From: an uncultured Acidobacteriota bacterium
GTDB taxonomy: Bacteria > Acidobacteriota > Terriglobia > Terriglobales > Acidobacteriaceae
Reading direction: 5' to 3'
Assembly (NCBI GenBank): GCA_903832055.1
Contig: CAILAC010000002.1
Span: 124,001 to 188,000, forward strand
DNA: 64,000 nt
A program made the translations under genes and the position numbers. Positions 36,197-44,836 of the stretch are shown piece by piece. Within the stretch, counting starts at the first letter, position 1. The number at the start of each line of letters is the position of its first letter. The notes under the pieces were generated by a model, which was not told the origin of the DNA, made no database searches, and saw only the letters and a program-made list of their open reading frames with translations.

Positions 36197-37741
36197 TCAA
36201 GAGGTTGAAGTCGATGGAACGGGCGTTGGCAGTGGGTCGTTGTCCCGGTCGGTGACTTCTACGATGGCTGCGAGTCTTCGCGCTAGTTCCAGGGTGAAGG
36301 AGTTTTCCGGGGCGCGCCAGCTCCAGTTGCCGCTCGCTACTGCGGGGGTGTTCATCCGGGCCTCTGAGCCAAGCGTGAGCAAATCCTGCGCTGGAACTAA
36401 TGCCAGTTCAGCAGCCGAGGCCGAGGAGGCGCGGATCAAAGGCCAGACAGGGTTATCGCTTACCGGGCCGACGTAGGTTTCCACGGCGGCGCGCTCCGTA
36501 GCTGGCGACGTGCGCCACCAGCCGAGGGTGGTGTCGTTGTCGTGAGTGCCGGTGTAGCTGACTGTGGAGGGCACGAACTGGTGCGGCAGGTGATTGTGAG
36601 ACTCGACGTTCGAAAAGCCAAACTGGAGCACGCGCATGCACGGCATACCTTTGCCGAGGCGGAGCGCGTCGACCTCAGGCGTAATAACGCCGAGATCTTC
36701 AGCAACCAGAGGCAGCGGGCCGAGGACTTCTTCGAGGCGGTCAAAGAGCTGCTTGCCGGGGGCTTTGACCCATTCGCCATTGATGGCGGTTTCTTCCTTG
36801 GCCGGAATCGACCAGTAGGCCTCGAAGCCGCGGAAGTGGTCAAGCCGGACGATGTCGTACTGCATGCAGCTGCGGCGGATACGCTGCACCCACCAGCCGT
36901 AGCCGGATTCTGCGAGGACGTCCCAGCGATAAACAGGGTTGCCCCAGCGCTGGCCGGTGGGGGAGAAATAGTCTGGCGGGACGCCGGCGACGTGGATCGG
37001 CTGGAGGTCGGCGTCGAGTTCAAAAAGGTGGGGATTGGCCCAGACGTCGGCCGAATCCATTGAAACAAAGATGGCAATGTCGCCCAGGATGCGGATTTTG
37101 CGTTTGGCGGCAGCGTTGCGAAGCAAGCGCCACTGCTCCTCAAAAGCAAACTGGAGCACCTGTTCGACGGCAAGTTCTGATGCGAATTGCGCAGTGGCTT
37201 CAGCGAGAGCGGCGGGGTCGCGGCGGCGGATGAGGTCAGGCCAGACGGTCCATGCGCCGGTATTGAAGTGGCTGCGGAAGACGGCGTAGTGGACGTAGTC
37301 GTCGAGCCAGGAGGCCTCCTGGGTGCAGAAGGCCTGGAAGCGCTGCCATTGGCCTTGCAGCGCTGGATCGTGGGCGGCGCGGTCGAGGAAGTTCTGGGCG
37401 GCTTCGCGGAGAAGCGGGAGTTTGCGTTTTTCTACTTCGTCGAAGTTGACGTTGCCGCTGCGGCCGGGAAGGTTGGCGATGCGTTCGCCGGCGATCCAAC
37501 CCCAGTCGGAGAGGTATTCGAGGCTGATGAGGAAGGGATTGCCGGCGAAGGCGGAGCTGCCGGCGTAGGGGGAGCTGCCGTAGCCGGTGGGGCAGAGCGG
37601 CAGGACCTGCCAGATGTGCTGCCTGGCGGCCGCGAGGAAGTCGAGGAACTGATGGGCCGCGGGGCCGAGGTCGCCGATGCCGCCGTAGCTGGCGAGAGAG
37701 CTGATGTGGAGGAGGACGCCGGTGGATCGCTGGAAGCGCAT
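36197..37741 (-). CDS. malQ: 4-alpha-glucanotransferase (amylomaltase), GH77
   Basis: MalQ transfers alpha-1,4-glucan segments between maltodextrins. The 514-residue protein matches the short bacterial GH77 form. Motifs: an N-terminal RSTGVLLHISSLASYGGIGDLG, PLCPTGYGSSPYAGSSAFAGNPFLISLE, the nucleophile region YDIVRLDHFRGFEAYW near 280 (Asp in RLDHF), VAEDLGVITPEVDAL near 325 with the acid/base Glu, and TGTHDNDTTLGWW near 385 with the third acidic residue. No signal peptide, so cytoplasmic. It stands alone; the reverse-strand end is 48 bp from the winged-helix gene. Confidence 0.95.
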   Translation of the reverse strand: MRFQRSTGVLLHISSLASYGGIGDLGPAAHQFLDFLAAARQHIWQVLPLCPTGYGSSPYAGSSAFAGNPFLISLEYLSDWGWIAGERIANLPGRSGNVNFDEVEKRKLPLLREAAQNFLDRAAHDPALQGQWQRFQAFCTQEASWLDDYVHYAVFRSHFNTGAWTVWPDLIRRRDPAALAEATAQFASELAVEQVLQFAFEEQWRLLRNAAAKRKIRILGDIAIFVSMDSADVWANPHLFELDADLQPIHVAGVPPDYFSPTGQRWGNPVYRWDVLAESGYGWWVQRIRRSCMQYDIVRLDHFRGFEAYWSIPAKEETAINGEWVKAPGKQLFDRLEEVLGPLPLVAEDLGVITPEVDALRLGKGMPCMRVLQFGFSNVESHNHLPHQFVPSTVSYTGTHDNDTTLGWWRTSPATERAAVETYVGPVSDNPVWPLIRASSASAAELALVPAQDLLTLGSEARMNTPAVASGNWSWRAPENSFTLELARRLAAIVEVTDRDNDPLPTPVPSTSTS

Positions 37742-38184
37742 ACGGCTATTAGAGCATTTTGGGCGGGGAGAGCTGAATTGTTACGCGTGTAACATTTTTG
37801 GGGCGGGGTTGCGTCGGGAAAAGTGTCAAGCGGATTTGTTGGAAGTGGTTTGGGATGAGTGGGATGGGTTTGCGGGGGATTTTGGGGTTATGTGCATCGG
37901 CGGCGGTGGGATTTTTGCCTATAGCAAAATTGCTGTAGTTTGCAGGCTGTGTTCCACAGTTGGGGGAGGGGTCAGTAGGCTGGCGGCTACTGCTTCCTCC
38001 GGAGGGTTGGTTCGCGATTTGCACGAATGTGGACCCGCCCGGATCTCAAAAGTTAGATGTAGGCACCCGGCTATAGAGTGCAAAAGCTGTAATGGACCGT
38101 CGATATGGAGTTTCCCACCTTAAACACGGTGAGGGTGTGTTGAAGGTGGGGCACCCGGCGCTGGCGGTTTCTTGGAGAAAGAAA
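37742..38184. other. Gene-free region between malQ and the foldase gene, with a palindromic element
   Basis: About 440 bp without a supported gene. It holds a near-palindrome GTTACGCGTGTAAC at about 37778-37791 close to the malQ start. At 38114-38150, CCCACCTT pairs with AAGGTGGG across a 21-nt spacer and is followed by GGCACCCGG. The latter element resembles copies elsewhere in the window (42137, 54254, 54311). Confidence 0.5.
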
Positions 38185-38214
38185 AGAGCGAAGACCTTGG
38201 GTGGTCTTCGCTCT
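38185..38214 (-). terminator. Rho-independent terminator of the foldase gene
   Basis: A perfect 12-bp stem (AGAGCGAAGACC / GGTCTTCGCTCT) around a 6-nt loop, 31 bp past the stop codon of the minus-strand gene. In the minus-strand direction it is followed by TTTTCTTTCT. Confidence 0.85.
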
Positions 38215-38245
38215 GGTTGGTGACGGGGTTTGTTGCCGGGGTGGT

Positions 38246-40204
38246 TTAGAGGCCGGCGGCTGGGGGTTGGGCCAGTTTGGTGTTGAGCTGGATGAGTTTG
38301 GCCTTTTTGTAGCGGTCTTCTGTGGCGTTGACGAAGACGCCGAAGACTTCTTCGCGGTGCTGATCGAGGATCTGCTCGCGAGTCTGGTCTAGATTTTTGG
38401 CGATTTCGTCGGCGGTGGGCTCCTGCTTGTCGAGGAGCTTCGCGACGACGCCGGTGCGCTGGGCGTTGATGGGTCCGCTGATGTTGCCTGCCGAGAGGGT
38501 GAAGAGCTCGGGGGCTACGGAGCCGACCTGACCGAAGTCAGGAACCTGGCTGGCGTCGCCGACGAGGTCGCTGGTCTTGACGGTTGCGCCGAGTTCCTTG
38601 GCGGCCTTGGCGAGGTCGTTGTAGGCGTGGGCCTTGTCGGCGAGCTGCTTGGTCTTTTCAGCGAGCAGGGCGGGCAGGCGCTCGTCAGCGTAGTCCTTGG
38701 CGATGTTGGCCTTGTAGGTCTGGAAGTCGGGGGCGTGGGGAGGAGTTACGCCGCTGACCTGGAAGATGGCGTAGCCTTCGCCGGTTGGGGCGAATGCGGG
38801 ATCTGCGCCCTGCTTGGAGGCGAAGGCCTTGGTGAGGACCTGGGCACCGTCGGGGAGACCGGCGATGACTCCCTGCGCGGGCAGCGAGGGGGTGGTGACG
38901 ACCTGGAGGCCGTGGGCGGCGGCGATCTTGGCGAGGCCGTTTTTGGCCGCTTCAGTGGCGAGAGCGCCGGCGTAGGCTGCCTCGGCGGCGGCTTCCTTCT
39001 GGCGGATGAGGGTGACCTGGATGGTGGGCAGCACTTCATTGAGAGGCTGGGCGTGAGCGGCCTGGCGCTCCTCGACCTGGATGATGTGGTAGCCGAACTG
39101 AGTTTTGACGATGGCAGTATCGCCGATTTTCTGGGAGAAGATGGCGGCGTCAAATTCTGGAACCATCATGCCGTGACGGGCGAAGCCGAGCTCACCGCCC
39201 TGGGCTCCGCTGCCGGGATCTTCAGAGTTGGCCTTGGCGAGGGCTGCGAAGTCGCCGCCAGCCTTGATCTGCTTGAGCAGCTCTTCGGCCTTGGCCTTGG
39301 CTTCAGCGTCGGTCTTGGCCTTGCCGCCGGTGGTCTTGATGAGAATGTGGCGGGAGCGGGACTGCTCAGGAGCCTGATACTCGGCCTGGTGCTGGGTGTA
39401 GTAGGCCTGCACTTCCTGCGGGGTGGTCTTTGGAGCGCCGCCGGGGAGCTGGTCTGCGGTGAAGGCGAAGTAGGTAATCTTGCGCTCTTCAGGAACGGCG
39501 GCGGCGTAGCGGGGGCCGTTTTTGGCGAAGTAGGCTTGGAGTTCAGCGTCGCTCAGGTTGATCTGCTTGCGCAGGTCGTCGGAGGCGATGACGGCGTAAT
39601 CGAACTTGATCTTGATGTTCTGCTTGCGGTACTGGTCGCGGATTTCGCTGTCAGGGACGGTGACACCGGCGGTGACGAAGGAGCGCAGACGGTTAATGAT
39701 GATCTGGTCGGCGATCTGCTTTTCGAAGTCCGCGGTAGTCAGGCTGAACTGACTGATGATGAAGGCGCGGTATCTGTCTTCTCCAATGAACTGGCCGTTG
39801 GGAAAGAGGAGTTCGCCGAACTGGCCGGTGTGGAGGTAGTTGACGACGTCATCCTTGGTGGCATGGATGCCGAGGCTTTCGGCCTGGGCGAGCAGGATCT
39901 GCTGCATGACGAGCTGCTGGCCGACGCGCTGGACCATATAGGGCAGGGCGAAATCGGGGAGGCGCTGGCGCTGAAGCTGCTGCTGGGCTACTTCCTGGAC
40001 GCGGGTCAGTGAGACCTTTTCGCCGGTGAAGAGGAAGCGGCTATACCAGTGGGGATAGACCGTGGCGTAGGTATCGCCTGAGACGGAGGAATCCTGGAAG
40101 ATGCCTGGAATCAGGGTGATGACCATGGTGAGGACGGCGGCACCGATGATGACGATGAAGATGGCCTTGACGACGCGATTGTCTTTTTGCAGGAAGCGAA
40201 TCAT
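38246..40204 (-). CDS. PpiD/SurA-like periplasmic peptidyl-prolyl isomerase
   Basis: The 652-residue protein has an N-terminal membrane anchor (VVKAIFIVIIGAAVLTMVITLIPG), a long SurA-N/trigger-factor-like chaperone region (about 55-260), and a parvulin rotamase domain near 290-385 with RSRHILIKTTGG, FAALAKANSEDPGSGAQGGELGFARHGMMVPEFDAAIF and TQFGYHIIQVEE. A second chaperone half follows. It matches PpiD in layout and length (about 620-650). It probably helps fold exported outer-membrane proteins. It is divergent from pyrD across about 155 bp and ends in a strong terminator. Confidence 0.9.
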   Translation of the reverse strand: MIRFLQKDNRVVKAIFIVIIGAAVLTMVITLIPGIFQDSSVSGDTYATVYPHWYSRFLFTGEKVSLTRVQEVAQQQLQRQRLPDFALPYMVQRVGQQLVMQQILLAQAESLGIHATKDDVVNYLHTGQFGELLFPNGQFIGEDRYRAFIISQFSLTTADFEKQIADQIIINRLRSFVTAGVTVPDSEIRDQYRKQNIKIKFDYAVIASDDLRKQINLSDAELQAYFAKNGPRYAAAVPEERKITYFAFTADQLPGGAPKTTPQEVQAYYTQHQAEYQAPEQSRSRHILIKTTGGKAKTDAEAKAKAEELLKQIKAGGDFAALAKANSEDPGSGAQGGELGFARHGMMVPEFDAAIFSQKIGDTAIVKTQFGYHIIQVEERQAAHAQPLNEVLPTIQVTLIRQKEAAAEAAYAGALATEAAKNGLAKIAAAHGLQVVTTPSLPAQGVIAGLPDGAQVLTKAFASKQGADPAFAPTGEGYAIFQVSGVTPPHAPDFQTYKANIAKDYADERLPALLAEKTKQLADKAHAYNDLAKAAKELGATVKTSDLVGDASQVPDFGQVGSVAPELFTLSAGNISGPINAQRTGVVAKLLDKQEPTADEIAKNLDQTREQILDQHREEVFGVFVNATEDRYKKAKLIQLNTKLAQPPAAGL

Positions 40205-40358
40205 TGGAGAGTAACGACCTTTGGAGAGGAGTGGCTGGCGCGGGACGGCGGTAAACGGCGGGTTGCGCGGCGGCGAGACACTCCCTACAGAAATTCGTGG
40301 TTCATCTGCGATTATAGACGAGGCAGATGAAGTGGATTGTGAAGGGCGGCGAGAGCCT

Positions 40359-41288
40359 TTGAAACCTGATATGACAGTGCGATTTGCCGGGCTGGAACTG
40401 GCGAATCCGATTATTGCGGCGAGCGGGACGTTTGGTTACGGAATCGAGTTTGAAGAGATTGTGGCGCTTGAAAAGATTGGCGCGTTTGTGACCAAGGGTA
40501 TTTCTCTGGAACCGATGGCGGGCAACCAGGCGCCCAGGATTGTGCAGACGGCTGCAGGAATGCTGAACGCGATCGGTTTGCAAAATATTGGCGTGGAAGA
40601 CTTTATAGCCAAGAAGCTGCCGCAACTGAAGCGGTACCCCAAGGCCTTGTGCATCGTGAACGTATTCGGCTACAAGGTGGCGGACTATGTGGCGGTGGTG
40701 GAGCGGCTCAATGATGCCGAGGGGATTGCCGCGTACGAGCTGAATGTGAGTTGCCCGAATGTGCATGAGGGCGGGATGACGTTTGGCGCGGATGCCGGGG
40801 CGCTGGAGTACCTGGTGGCGCGGGTGAAAGCGGTGGCGAAGCGGCCGCTGATGGTGAAGCTGTCGCCGAATGTGACTTCTGTGGCGCAGATGGCGCGGGT
40901 TTCAGAGCTGGCGGGGGCGGATGCTGTTTCGCTGGTGAACACGTTTATGGCGATGGCGATCGATGTGGAGACTCGGCAGCCGATGATTCGCAATGTAACG
41001 GGGGGCCTGAGTGGGCCGGCGATCAAACCGATTGCGCTGCGGATGGTGTACGAGACGGCCAAGGCGGTGAAGATTCCGGTGATTGGGATGGGCGGGATTG
41101 TGACGGCGGAGGACGCGGTGGAGTTTCTGCTGGCGGGGGCGACGGCGGTGGAGGTGGGGACGGCGAGTTATGCTGACCCGCGGGCTGTGGAGCGGCTGGT
41201 GGGCGGGCTTTCGGGGTGGTGCAAGGGGCATAATGTGGAGCGAGTGGGGTCATTGACGGGTGGGTTGGTGATTCCGTGGTTGGGGTGA
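40359..41288 (+). CDS. pyrD: Dihydroorotate dehydrogenase, class 1B-like catalytic subunit
   Basis: PyrD oxidises dihydroorotate to orotate in pyrimidine synthesis. The FMN-binding barrel shows NPIIAASGTFGYG at the N-terminus, TKGISLEPMAGNQAPRI, the catalytic segment NVSCPNVHEGG with the cysteine of class 1 enzymes, and GMGGIVTAEDAVEFLLAGATAVEVGT near the C-terminus. I chose the TTG at 40359 (309 residues, MKPDMTVRFAG), with GAGAG just upstream; ATG 40371 is the alternative. The frame is open further upstream but without conservation. Class 1B enzymes normally pair with PyrK, which is not next to it here. Confidence 0.92.
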   Translation: MKPDMTVRFAGLELANPIIAASGTFGYGIEFEEIVALEKIGAFVTKGISLEPMAGNQAPRIVQTAAGMLNAIGLQNIGVEDFIAKKLPQLKRYPKALCIVNVFGYKVADYVAVVERLNDAEGIAAYELNVSCPNVHEGGMTFGADAGALEYLVARVKAVAKRPLMVKLSPNVTSVAQMARVSELAGADAVSLVNTFMAMAIDVETRQPMIRNVTGGLSGPAIKPIALRMVYETAKAVKIPVIGMGGIVTAEDAVEFLLAGATAVEVGTASYADPRAVERLVGGLSGWCKGHNVERVGSLTGGLVIPWLG

Positions 41289-41317
41289 GGGACGGTTGGT
41301 AAGCCGAGGAATTGACG

Positions 41318-41986
41318 ATGGATGGGATCACAATTCTTGCGTTTTTCCTCATGGTTGCATGCCTGGTTGGCGGGCTGGCATTGGCTTTGGCATCGGTCTT
41401 CGTGACAAGGAAAGTCGAACGCGGTCGTGGGGCTATGATTTTATTGGCATTCTTTCTGCCGACGATATTCGTTACTTATCTATTGTTTGCAGGTTATCTT
41501 CGCGAAAAGTTTCATCATGGGCGCTCTGACGCATCTGATCTTGACGGAACTTGCACCCTGCCCATTTCAAATGGCTATTTTGTATGGTTTTTCGATGAGA
41601 CGCCTTGGATGGCTGTCATCGCAAATCGCCAATCTGCGGTGGACAACGTCATCAACCCGCAACTGAAACATGTTCAAAGAGTCGCGTTGACGGGCGGCAA
41701 AGTGTATGGGGTGACTGGTCGTTCAGAAATGCGGGACAGTCCTCCGGACTTCTTCTTCACTTTTGATCCATCGTCGGGGTCCATTCGAGAATTTGGAACG
41801 GAAGACGAGTTGCGGTCGAACTCGCCTCAATTGGGCGAGCTACGCCGGACGGAAGAGGTTTTTAACGAAGCAGAAAATCAAAAAAGAAGCCAACTTTTCT
41901 GGCCAGCTGTAGCGTTGGCGCCGTTTTCGTTCATGGGTGGGACGTTGATTTGGCGACGGCAGCGGCTGGGACTGAAGCCCCGTTGA
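41318..41986 (+). CDS. Unassigned protein with two or three membrane segments
   Basis: The ATG at 41318 gives 222 residues. Two hydrophobic segments lie at the N-terminus (ITILAFFLMVACLVGGLALALASVFV and AMILLAFFLPTIFVTYLLFAGY) and one near the C-terminus (LFWPAVALAPFSFMGGTLIW). The region between them looks like a beta-rich globular part with repeated GGKVYGVTG and FFFTFDPSSGSIREFGT motifs, reminiscent of a PQQ/propeller-like blade, but too short for a full propeller. The base composition is visibly more AT-rich than in its neighbours. Function unknown. Confidence 0.6.
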   Translation: MDGITILAFFLMVACLVGGLALALASVFVTRKVERGRGAMILLAFFLPTIFVTYLLFAGYLREKFHHGRSDASDLDGTCTLPISNGYFVWFFDETPWMAVIANRQSAVDNVINPQLKHVQRVALTGGKVYGVTGRSEMRDSPPDFFFTFDPSSGSIREFGTEDELRSNSPQLGELRRTEEVFNEAENQKRSQLFWPAVALAPFSFMGGTLIWRRQRLGLKPR

Positions 41987-42074
41987 TTTGAGTGGATCAA
42001 TTGGCCCGTCTAAAGCCGCGCCCTTATTACAAGACCGCATTTTGGGAGGAAGGCAGCCCTGTTCCAGAACAGCG

Positions 42075-42104
42075 GATTCCCTATGGGAATGACAGCCAAA
42101 AGAG
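42075..42104 (+). repeat. Intergenic repeat copy with GATTCCC/GGGAAT palindrome
   Basis: GATTCCCTATGGGAATGACAG followed by AAAGAGCA within a non-coding stretch. A second copy with nearly the same sequence is at 51601. The core ATTCCC/GGGAAT pair is a palindrome with a 3-nt centre. Confidence 0.55.
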
Positions 42105-42136
42105 CAAGGGCAACGGCTCGTTGCCATTTGTGAAAT

Positions 42137-42165
42137 CCCATGTCCCAGAAGCGGGACCTGGGGCA
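42137..42165 (+). repeat. Palindrome plus GGGCACCCGG element
   Basis: GTCCC (about 42141) pairs with GGGAC (about 42152) and is followed by CTGGGGCACCCGGCG. The tail matches those at 38150, 54280 and 54335, all in the same orientation. Confidence 0.5.
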
Positions 42166-42195
42166 CCCGGCGTTTTTGATTCTGAAGTAGGGAGT

Positions 42196-42657
42196 CTAGC
42201 GGGGGCGGAGGCTACGGATGGACTCGGGGAGTCGGGCTTCGAGGGTGCGGGCGCGTTCCATGGCCATGCCGCCGAGGTAGCTGCTGGCGGGGGTAGTGGC
42301 GAGGACGAGGACGAAGGCGATGAGGGAGAAGCAGAGTCCGGCGAAGGCGGCAGAGACGAGCATCTGATACATCGACACTTTGTCGAGGCCGAGAAGGTTG
42401 AAGGCGACATGCTCCATGAACTTGACGCGCTGCAGGACTGCGAGGGCGAAGAGGAAGCTGATCATGGAAAGGGCGGTGAGAATGGCGAGTGAGCCGTCGA
42501 GGGTACGGTGGAACTTCTGCCTGGACCGGCAGTGGGCGCACTCGACGAGGTGCTGCTCGTAATCCCGGCGCATTTCTGGCGTGATGCCGGAGATGTCGTA
42601 CCGCCAGCTACCCAGAATGGCCCCGATTACACGATCGCTGCATTCGGTTCTTGCCAT
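42196..42657 (-). CDS. Small membrane protein with N-terminal His-Cys-Cys zinc-finger-like motif
   Basis: The 153-residue protein has an N-terminal soluble part with YEQHLVECAHCRSRQ, an H-x3-C-x2-C arrangement like the anti-sigma zinc finger family, and two membrane helices (SLAILTALSMISFLFALAVL and MLVSAAFAGLCFSLIAFVLVLA). The C-terminus is basic. No sigma-factor gene is nearby, so an anti-sigma role is not supported by context. The gene is flanked on both sides by intergenic palindromes. Confidence 0.65.
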   Translation of the reverse strand: MARTECSDRVIGAILGSWRYDISGITPEMRRDYEQHLVECAHCRSRQKFHRTLDGSLAILTALSMISFLFALAVLQRVKFMEHVAFNLLGLDKVSMYQMLVSAAFAGLCFSLIAFVLVLATTPASSYLGGMAMERARTLEARLPESIRSLRPR

Positions 42658-42827
42658 GGTGTTTAGACTCGCTTTGCCGCAGATTGGGTTCTTAAAAAAG
42701 ATTGCGAACTGAATACTTGTACGGTGTGATTACCGAAGAATTTCAAGCCGCGGCAACTATCTCTCTATTGTAACGTAACCGCGGTAAAGCGATGTAGAGA
42801 TTTGGGGGGGAACCAGAGCCATACCCT

Positions 42828-42889
42828 CAGGGGCTAAAGCCCTGTAGTTTCGATGGGCAATCTCGGCCCGGCTGAAGCCGTGCCTTTTT
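42828..42889 (+). repeat. Two GGCT-AA/GA-AGCC type intergenic palindromes
   Basis: CAGGGGCTAAAGCCCTG (42828-42844) and, 20 bp later, GGCCCGGCTGAAGCCGTGCC (42865-42884) followed by TTTTT. Both contain the motif GGCT-(A/G)A-AGCC. The second could act as a plus-strand terminator. A related palindrome is at 62827. Confidence 0.5.
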
Positions 42890-42924
42890 ACAAAGCACGC
42901 TGGCTTGGAGACTTGGCCGATTTG

Positions 42925-43905
42925 CTAGAAGCAAATGGGGGGGAGAGGCTCGTGCTGGGGGGCGAGGAGGAGACGGTTGGCGAGGAGGCTGGGCTTGGAG
43001 ACGAGGGCGCGTTCGGCTGCCATGCGGGCGAGGTCGGGGTGGTTGTTGCTCTCAGAGATGTGGGCGAGGATGAGCCAGGTGGCGTGGCCATCGTAGGTTT
43101 CCTCAAGATACTGGGCTGTAGCGTCGTTGGAGAGGTGGCCGACACGGGAGAGGACGCGCTGCTTGACGGACCAGGGGTAGGGGCCGTCGCGGAGCATTTC
43201 GAGATCGTGGTTGGACTCGAGCATGAGGAGATCGCAGCGACGGAGCTGAGCCTGCACGTTGGGGGGCATGTAGCCGAGATCGGTGGCGAGGCCGAGGCGG
43301 AGGCCCTGGGCGGTGAAGACGAATCCGACGGGGTCGGCGGCGTCGTGAGGGATGGTGAAGGGGCTGACCTCAACCGAGCCGATCTGGAAGGGCTGGCCGG
43401 GCTGGAAGTAGTTGACGGCGGGGAGGCGGGCTGGGTCGACGACCGCGTCGGGGACTTCGGCGGGAATTTCGGATGGGGCTGAGGAATTCAGTGTTGGTTC
43501 GCCGCAGGTTTCGGGGGCTTCGCAGTCGTCAATGGCACAGTCTGCGTTTTGAGCAGCGGCCTTTTGTTTGGCGTATTCTTCGGCCCACTGGGCGTAGGTG
43601 ATTTTGCGCTGGGGTGTGACCTGGCGCACCCAGGCGCGGTGGGTAGCCTCAGTGAAGTAGACGGGGATGCCGAGTTTTCGGGCGGTGACGGGGAGACCGT
43701 TGACGTGGTCGGCGTGTTCGTGGGTGATGAGGATGGCGTCGAGGGTACTTGGGTCCTCGTTGACGAGGGCCATGCGGCGGAAGAGTTCGCGGCAGGAGAG
43801 GCCGGCGTCGATGAGGATGCGGGTGGAGCCGGAGCTGCCGGATTCGCAGGTGACGATGGAGCTGTTGCCTTTGGAACCGGAGGCGAGGACGGTGAAGCGA
43901 ACCAT
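42925..43905 (-). CDS. MBL-fold metallo-hydrolase, YycJ/WalJ-like
   Basis: The 326-residue protein begins MVRFTVLASGSKGNSSIV, which is characteristic of the YycJ/WalJ group of metallo-beta-lactamase-fold proteins. Metal-binding motifs are ILITHEHADHVNG near 60, TIPHDAADPVGFVF, LGLATDLGYM and LMLESNHDLEM, with a later LAHISESNNHP. Family members are exonuclease- or phosphodiesterase-like; WalJ is linked to cell-wall and DNA replication control in Firmicutes. An insertion of about 60 residues (about 105-165, Ala/Glu/Pro-rich with four cysteines) makes it longer than the usual 260. Confidence 0.88.
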   Translation of the reverse strand: MVRFTVLASGSKGNSSIVTCESGSSGSTRILIDAGLSCRELFRRMALVNEDPSTLDAILITHEHADHVNGLPVTARKLGIPVYFTEATHRAWVRQVTPQRKITYAQWAEEYAKQKAAAQNADCAIDDCEAPETCGEPTLNSSAPSEIPAEVPDAVVDPARLPAVNYFQPGQPFQIGSVEVSPFTIPHDAADPVGFVFTAQGLRLGLATDLGYMPPNVQAQLRRCDLLMLESNHDLEMLRDGPYPWSVKQRVLSRVGHLSNDATAQYLEETYDGHATWLILAHISESNNHPDLARMAAERALVSKPSLLANRLLLAPQHEPLPPICF

Positions 43906-43984
43906 CTACTGAGCATAGTCCTGTTGGTTGTGGAAGAGCAGGTGTGGCGGGTGGGGATTGCCGATTTTAGTCAGCGGGCAGGGA

Positions 43985-44836
43985 TCAGTATTCGTAGAAT
44001 CCGCGGCCGGATTTGCGGCCGAGCCAGCCCGCGTCGACCATTTTTACCAGCAGGGGGCAGGGGCGGTATTTGGGGTCGCCGTGGCCCTGGTGCAGGACGC
44101 GGAGGATGTCAACGCAGACGTCGAGGCCGATGAAATCCGCGAGGGTGAGGGGGCCCATGGGGTGAGCCATGCCGAGCTGGAAGACTTTGTCGATGGCTTC
44201 GGCGGTGGCTACGCCTTCCATGACGGTGAAGGCGGCTTCGTTGATCATAGGCATGAGAATGCGGTTGGAGACGAAGCCGGGGGAGTCGTTGACCTCGATG
44301 GGGGTCTTGTTGAGTTGCAGAGCGAGAGCCTGGACGGAGTCGTAGGTGGTTTGGCTGGTCTGGAGGCCTCGGATTACTTCGACGAGGGCCATGACGGGAA
44401 CGGGGTTGAAGAAGTGCATGCCGATGACCTGGGATGCGCGGTTGGTTTGGGCAGCCAGCTTTGTGATGCTGATGGAGCTGGTGTTGGTGGCGAGGATGGC
44501 TTCAGGGGGCAGGATCGAGTCGAGGGTGCGAAAGAGATCGGCTTTGAGGTCGAAGCGCTCGCTGGCTGCTTCGACTACGAATTGGGCGGCGGAGATGTCG
44601 GTGAGATTGGTTGTGGTCTGGATGCGGGCGAGGGATTGCTCTACCGCCTCGGGGGTTAGTTTGCCTTTGGCCGCTTCCCTGCCGAGGTTGGTGCGGATGC
44701 GGGTGAGAGCTGCGTCGAGCGGGGGCTGGGCGATGTCGGCGAGCAGGACGTCAAAGCCGGAGCGGGCGAAGACGTGGGCGATGCCCGAGCCCATGGTGCC
44801 TGCTCCAATGACGGCGATGGTTTGGATATTCACCAT
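43985..44836 (-). CDS. hbd: 3-hydroxybutyryl-CoA dehydrogenase
   Basis: The 283-residue protein has the complete two-domain form: the NAD-binding start IAVIGAGTMGSGIAHVFARSG, the catalytic region ATNTSSISITKLA and IGMHFFNPVPVMALVEVIRG with His141, and the C-terminal domain with DSPGFVSNRILMPMINEA and HPMGPLTLADFIGLDVCVDI. It oxidises 3-hydroxybutyryl-CoA to acetoacetyl-CoA in fatty-acid or butyrate-type metabolism. Its ATG overlaps the stop codon of the upstream PP2C gene in a TAATG junction, so they are co-translated. Confidence 0.93.
   Translation of the reverse strand: MVNIQTIAVIGAGTMGSGIAHVFARSGFDVLLADIAQPPLDAALTRIRTNLGREAAKGKLTPEAVEQSLARIQTTTNLTDISAAQFVVEAASERFDLKADLFRTLDSILPPEAILATNTSSISITKLAAQTNRASQVIGMHFFNPVPVMALVEVIRGLQTSQTTYDSVQALALQLNKTPIEVNDSPGFVSNRILMPMINEAAFTVMEGVATAEAIDKVFQLGMAHPMGPLTLADFIGLDVCVDILRVLHQGHGDPKYRPCPLLVKMVDAGWLGRKSGRGFYEY

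Noticed and set aside
38627-40012. Long plus-strand frame opposite the foldase gene
   Set aside because: It is a Gly/Val/Leu-rich mirror of the conserved PpiD-like frame, with no motif or ribosome binding site.
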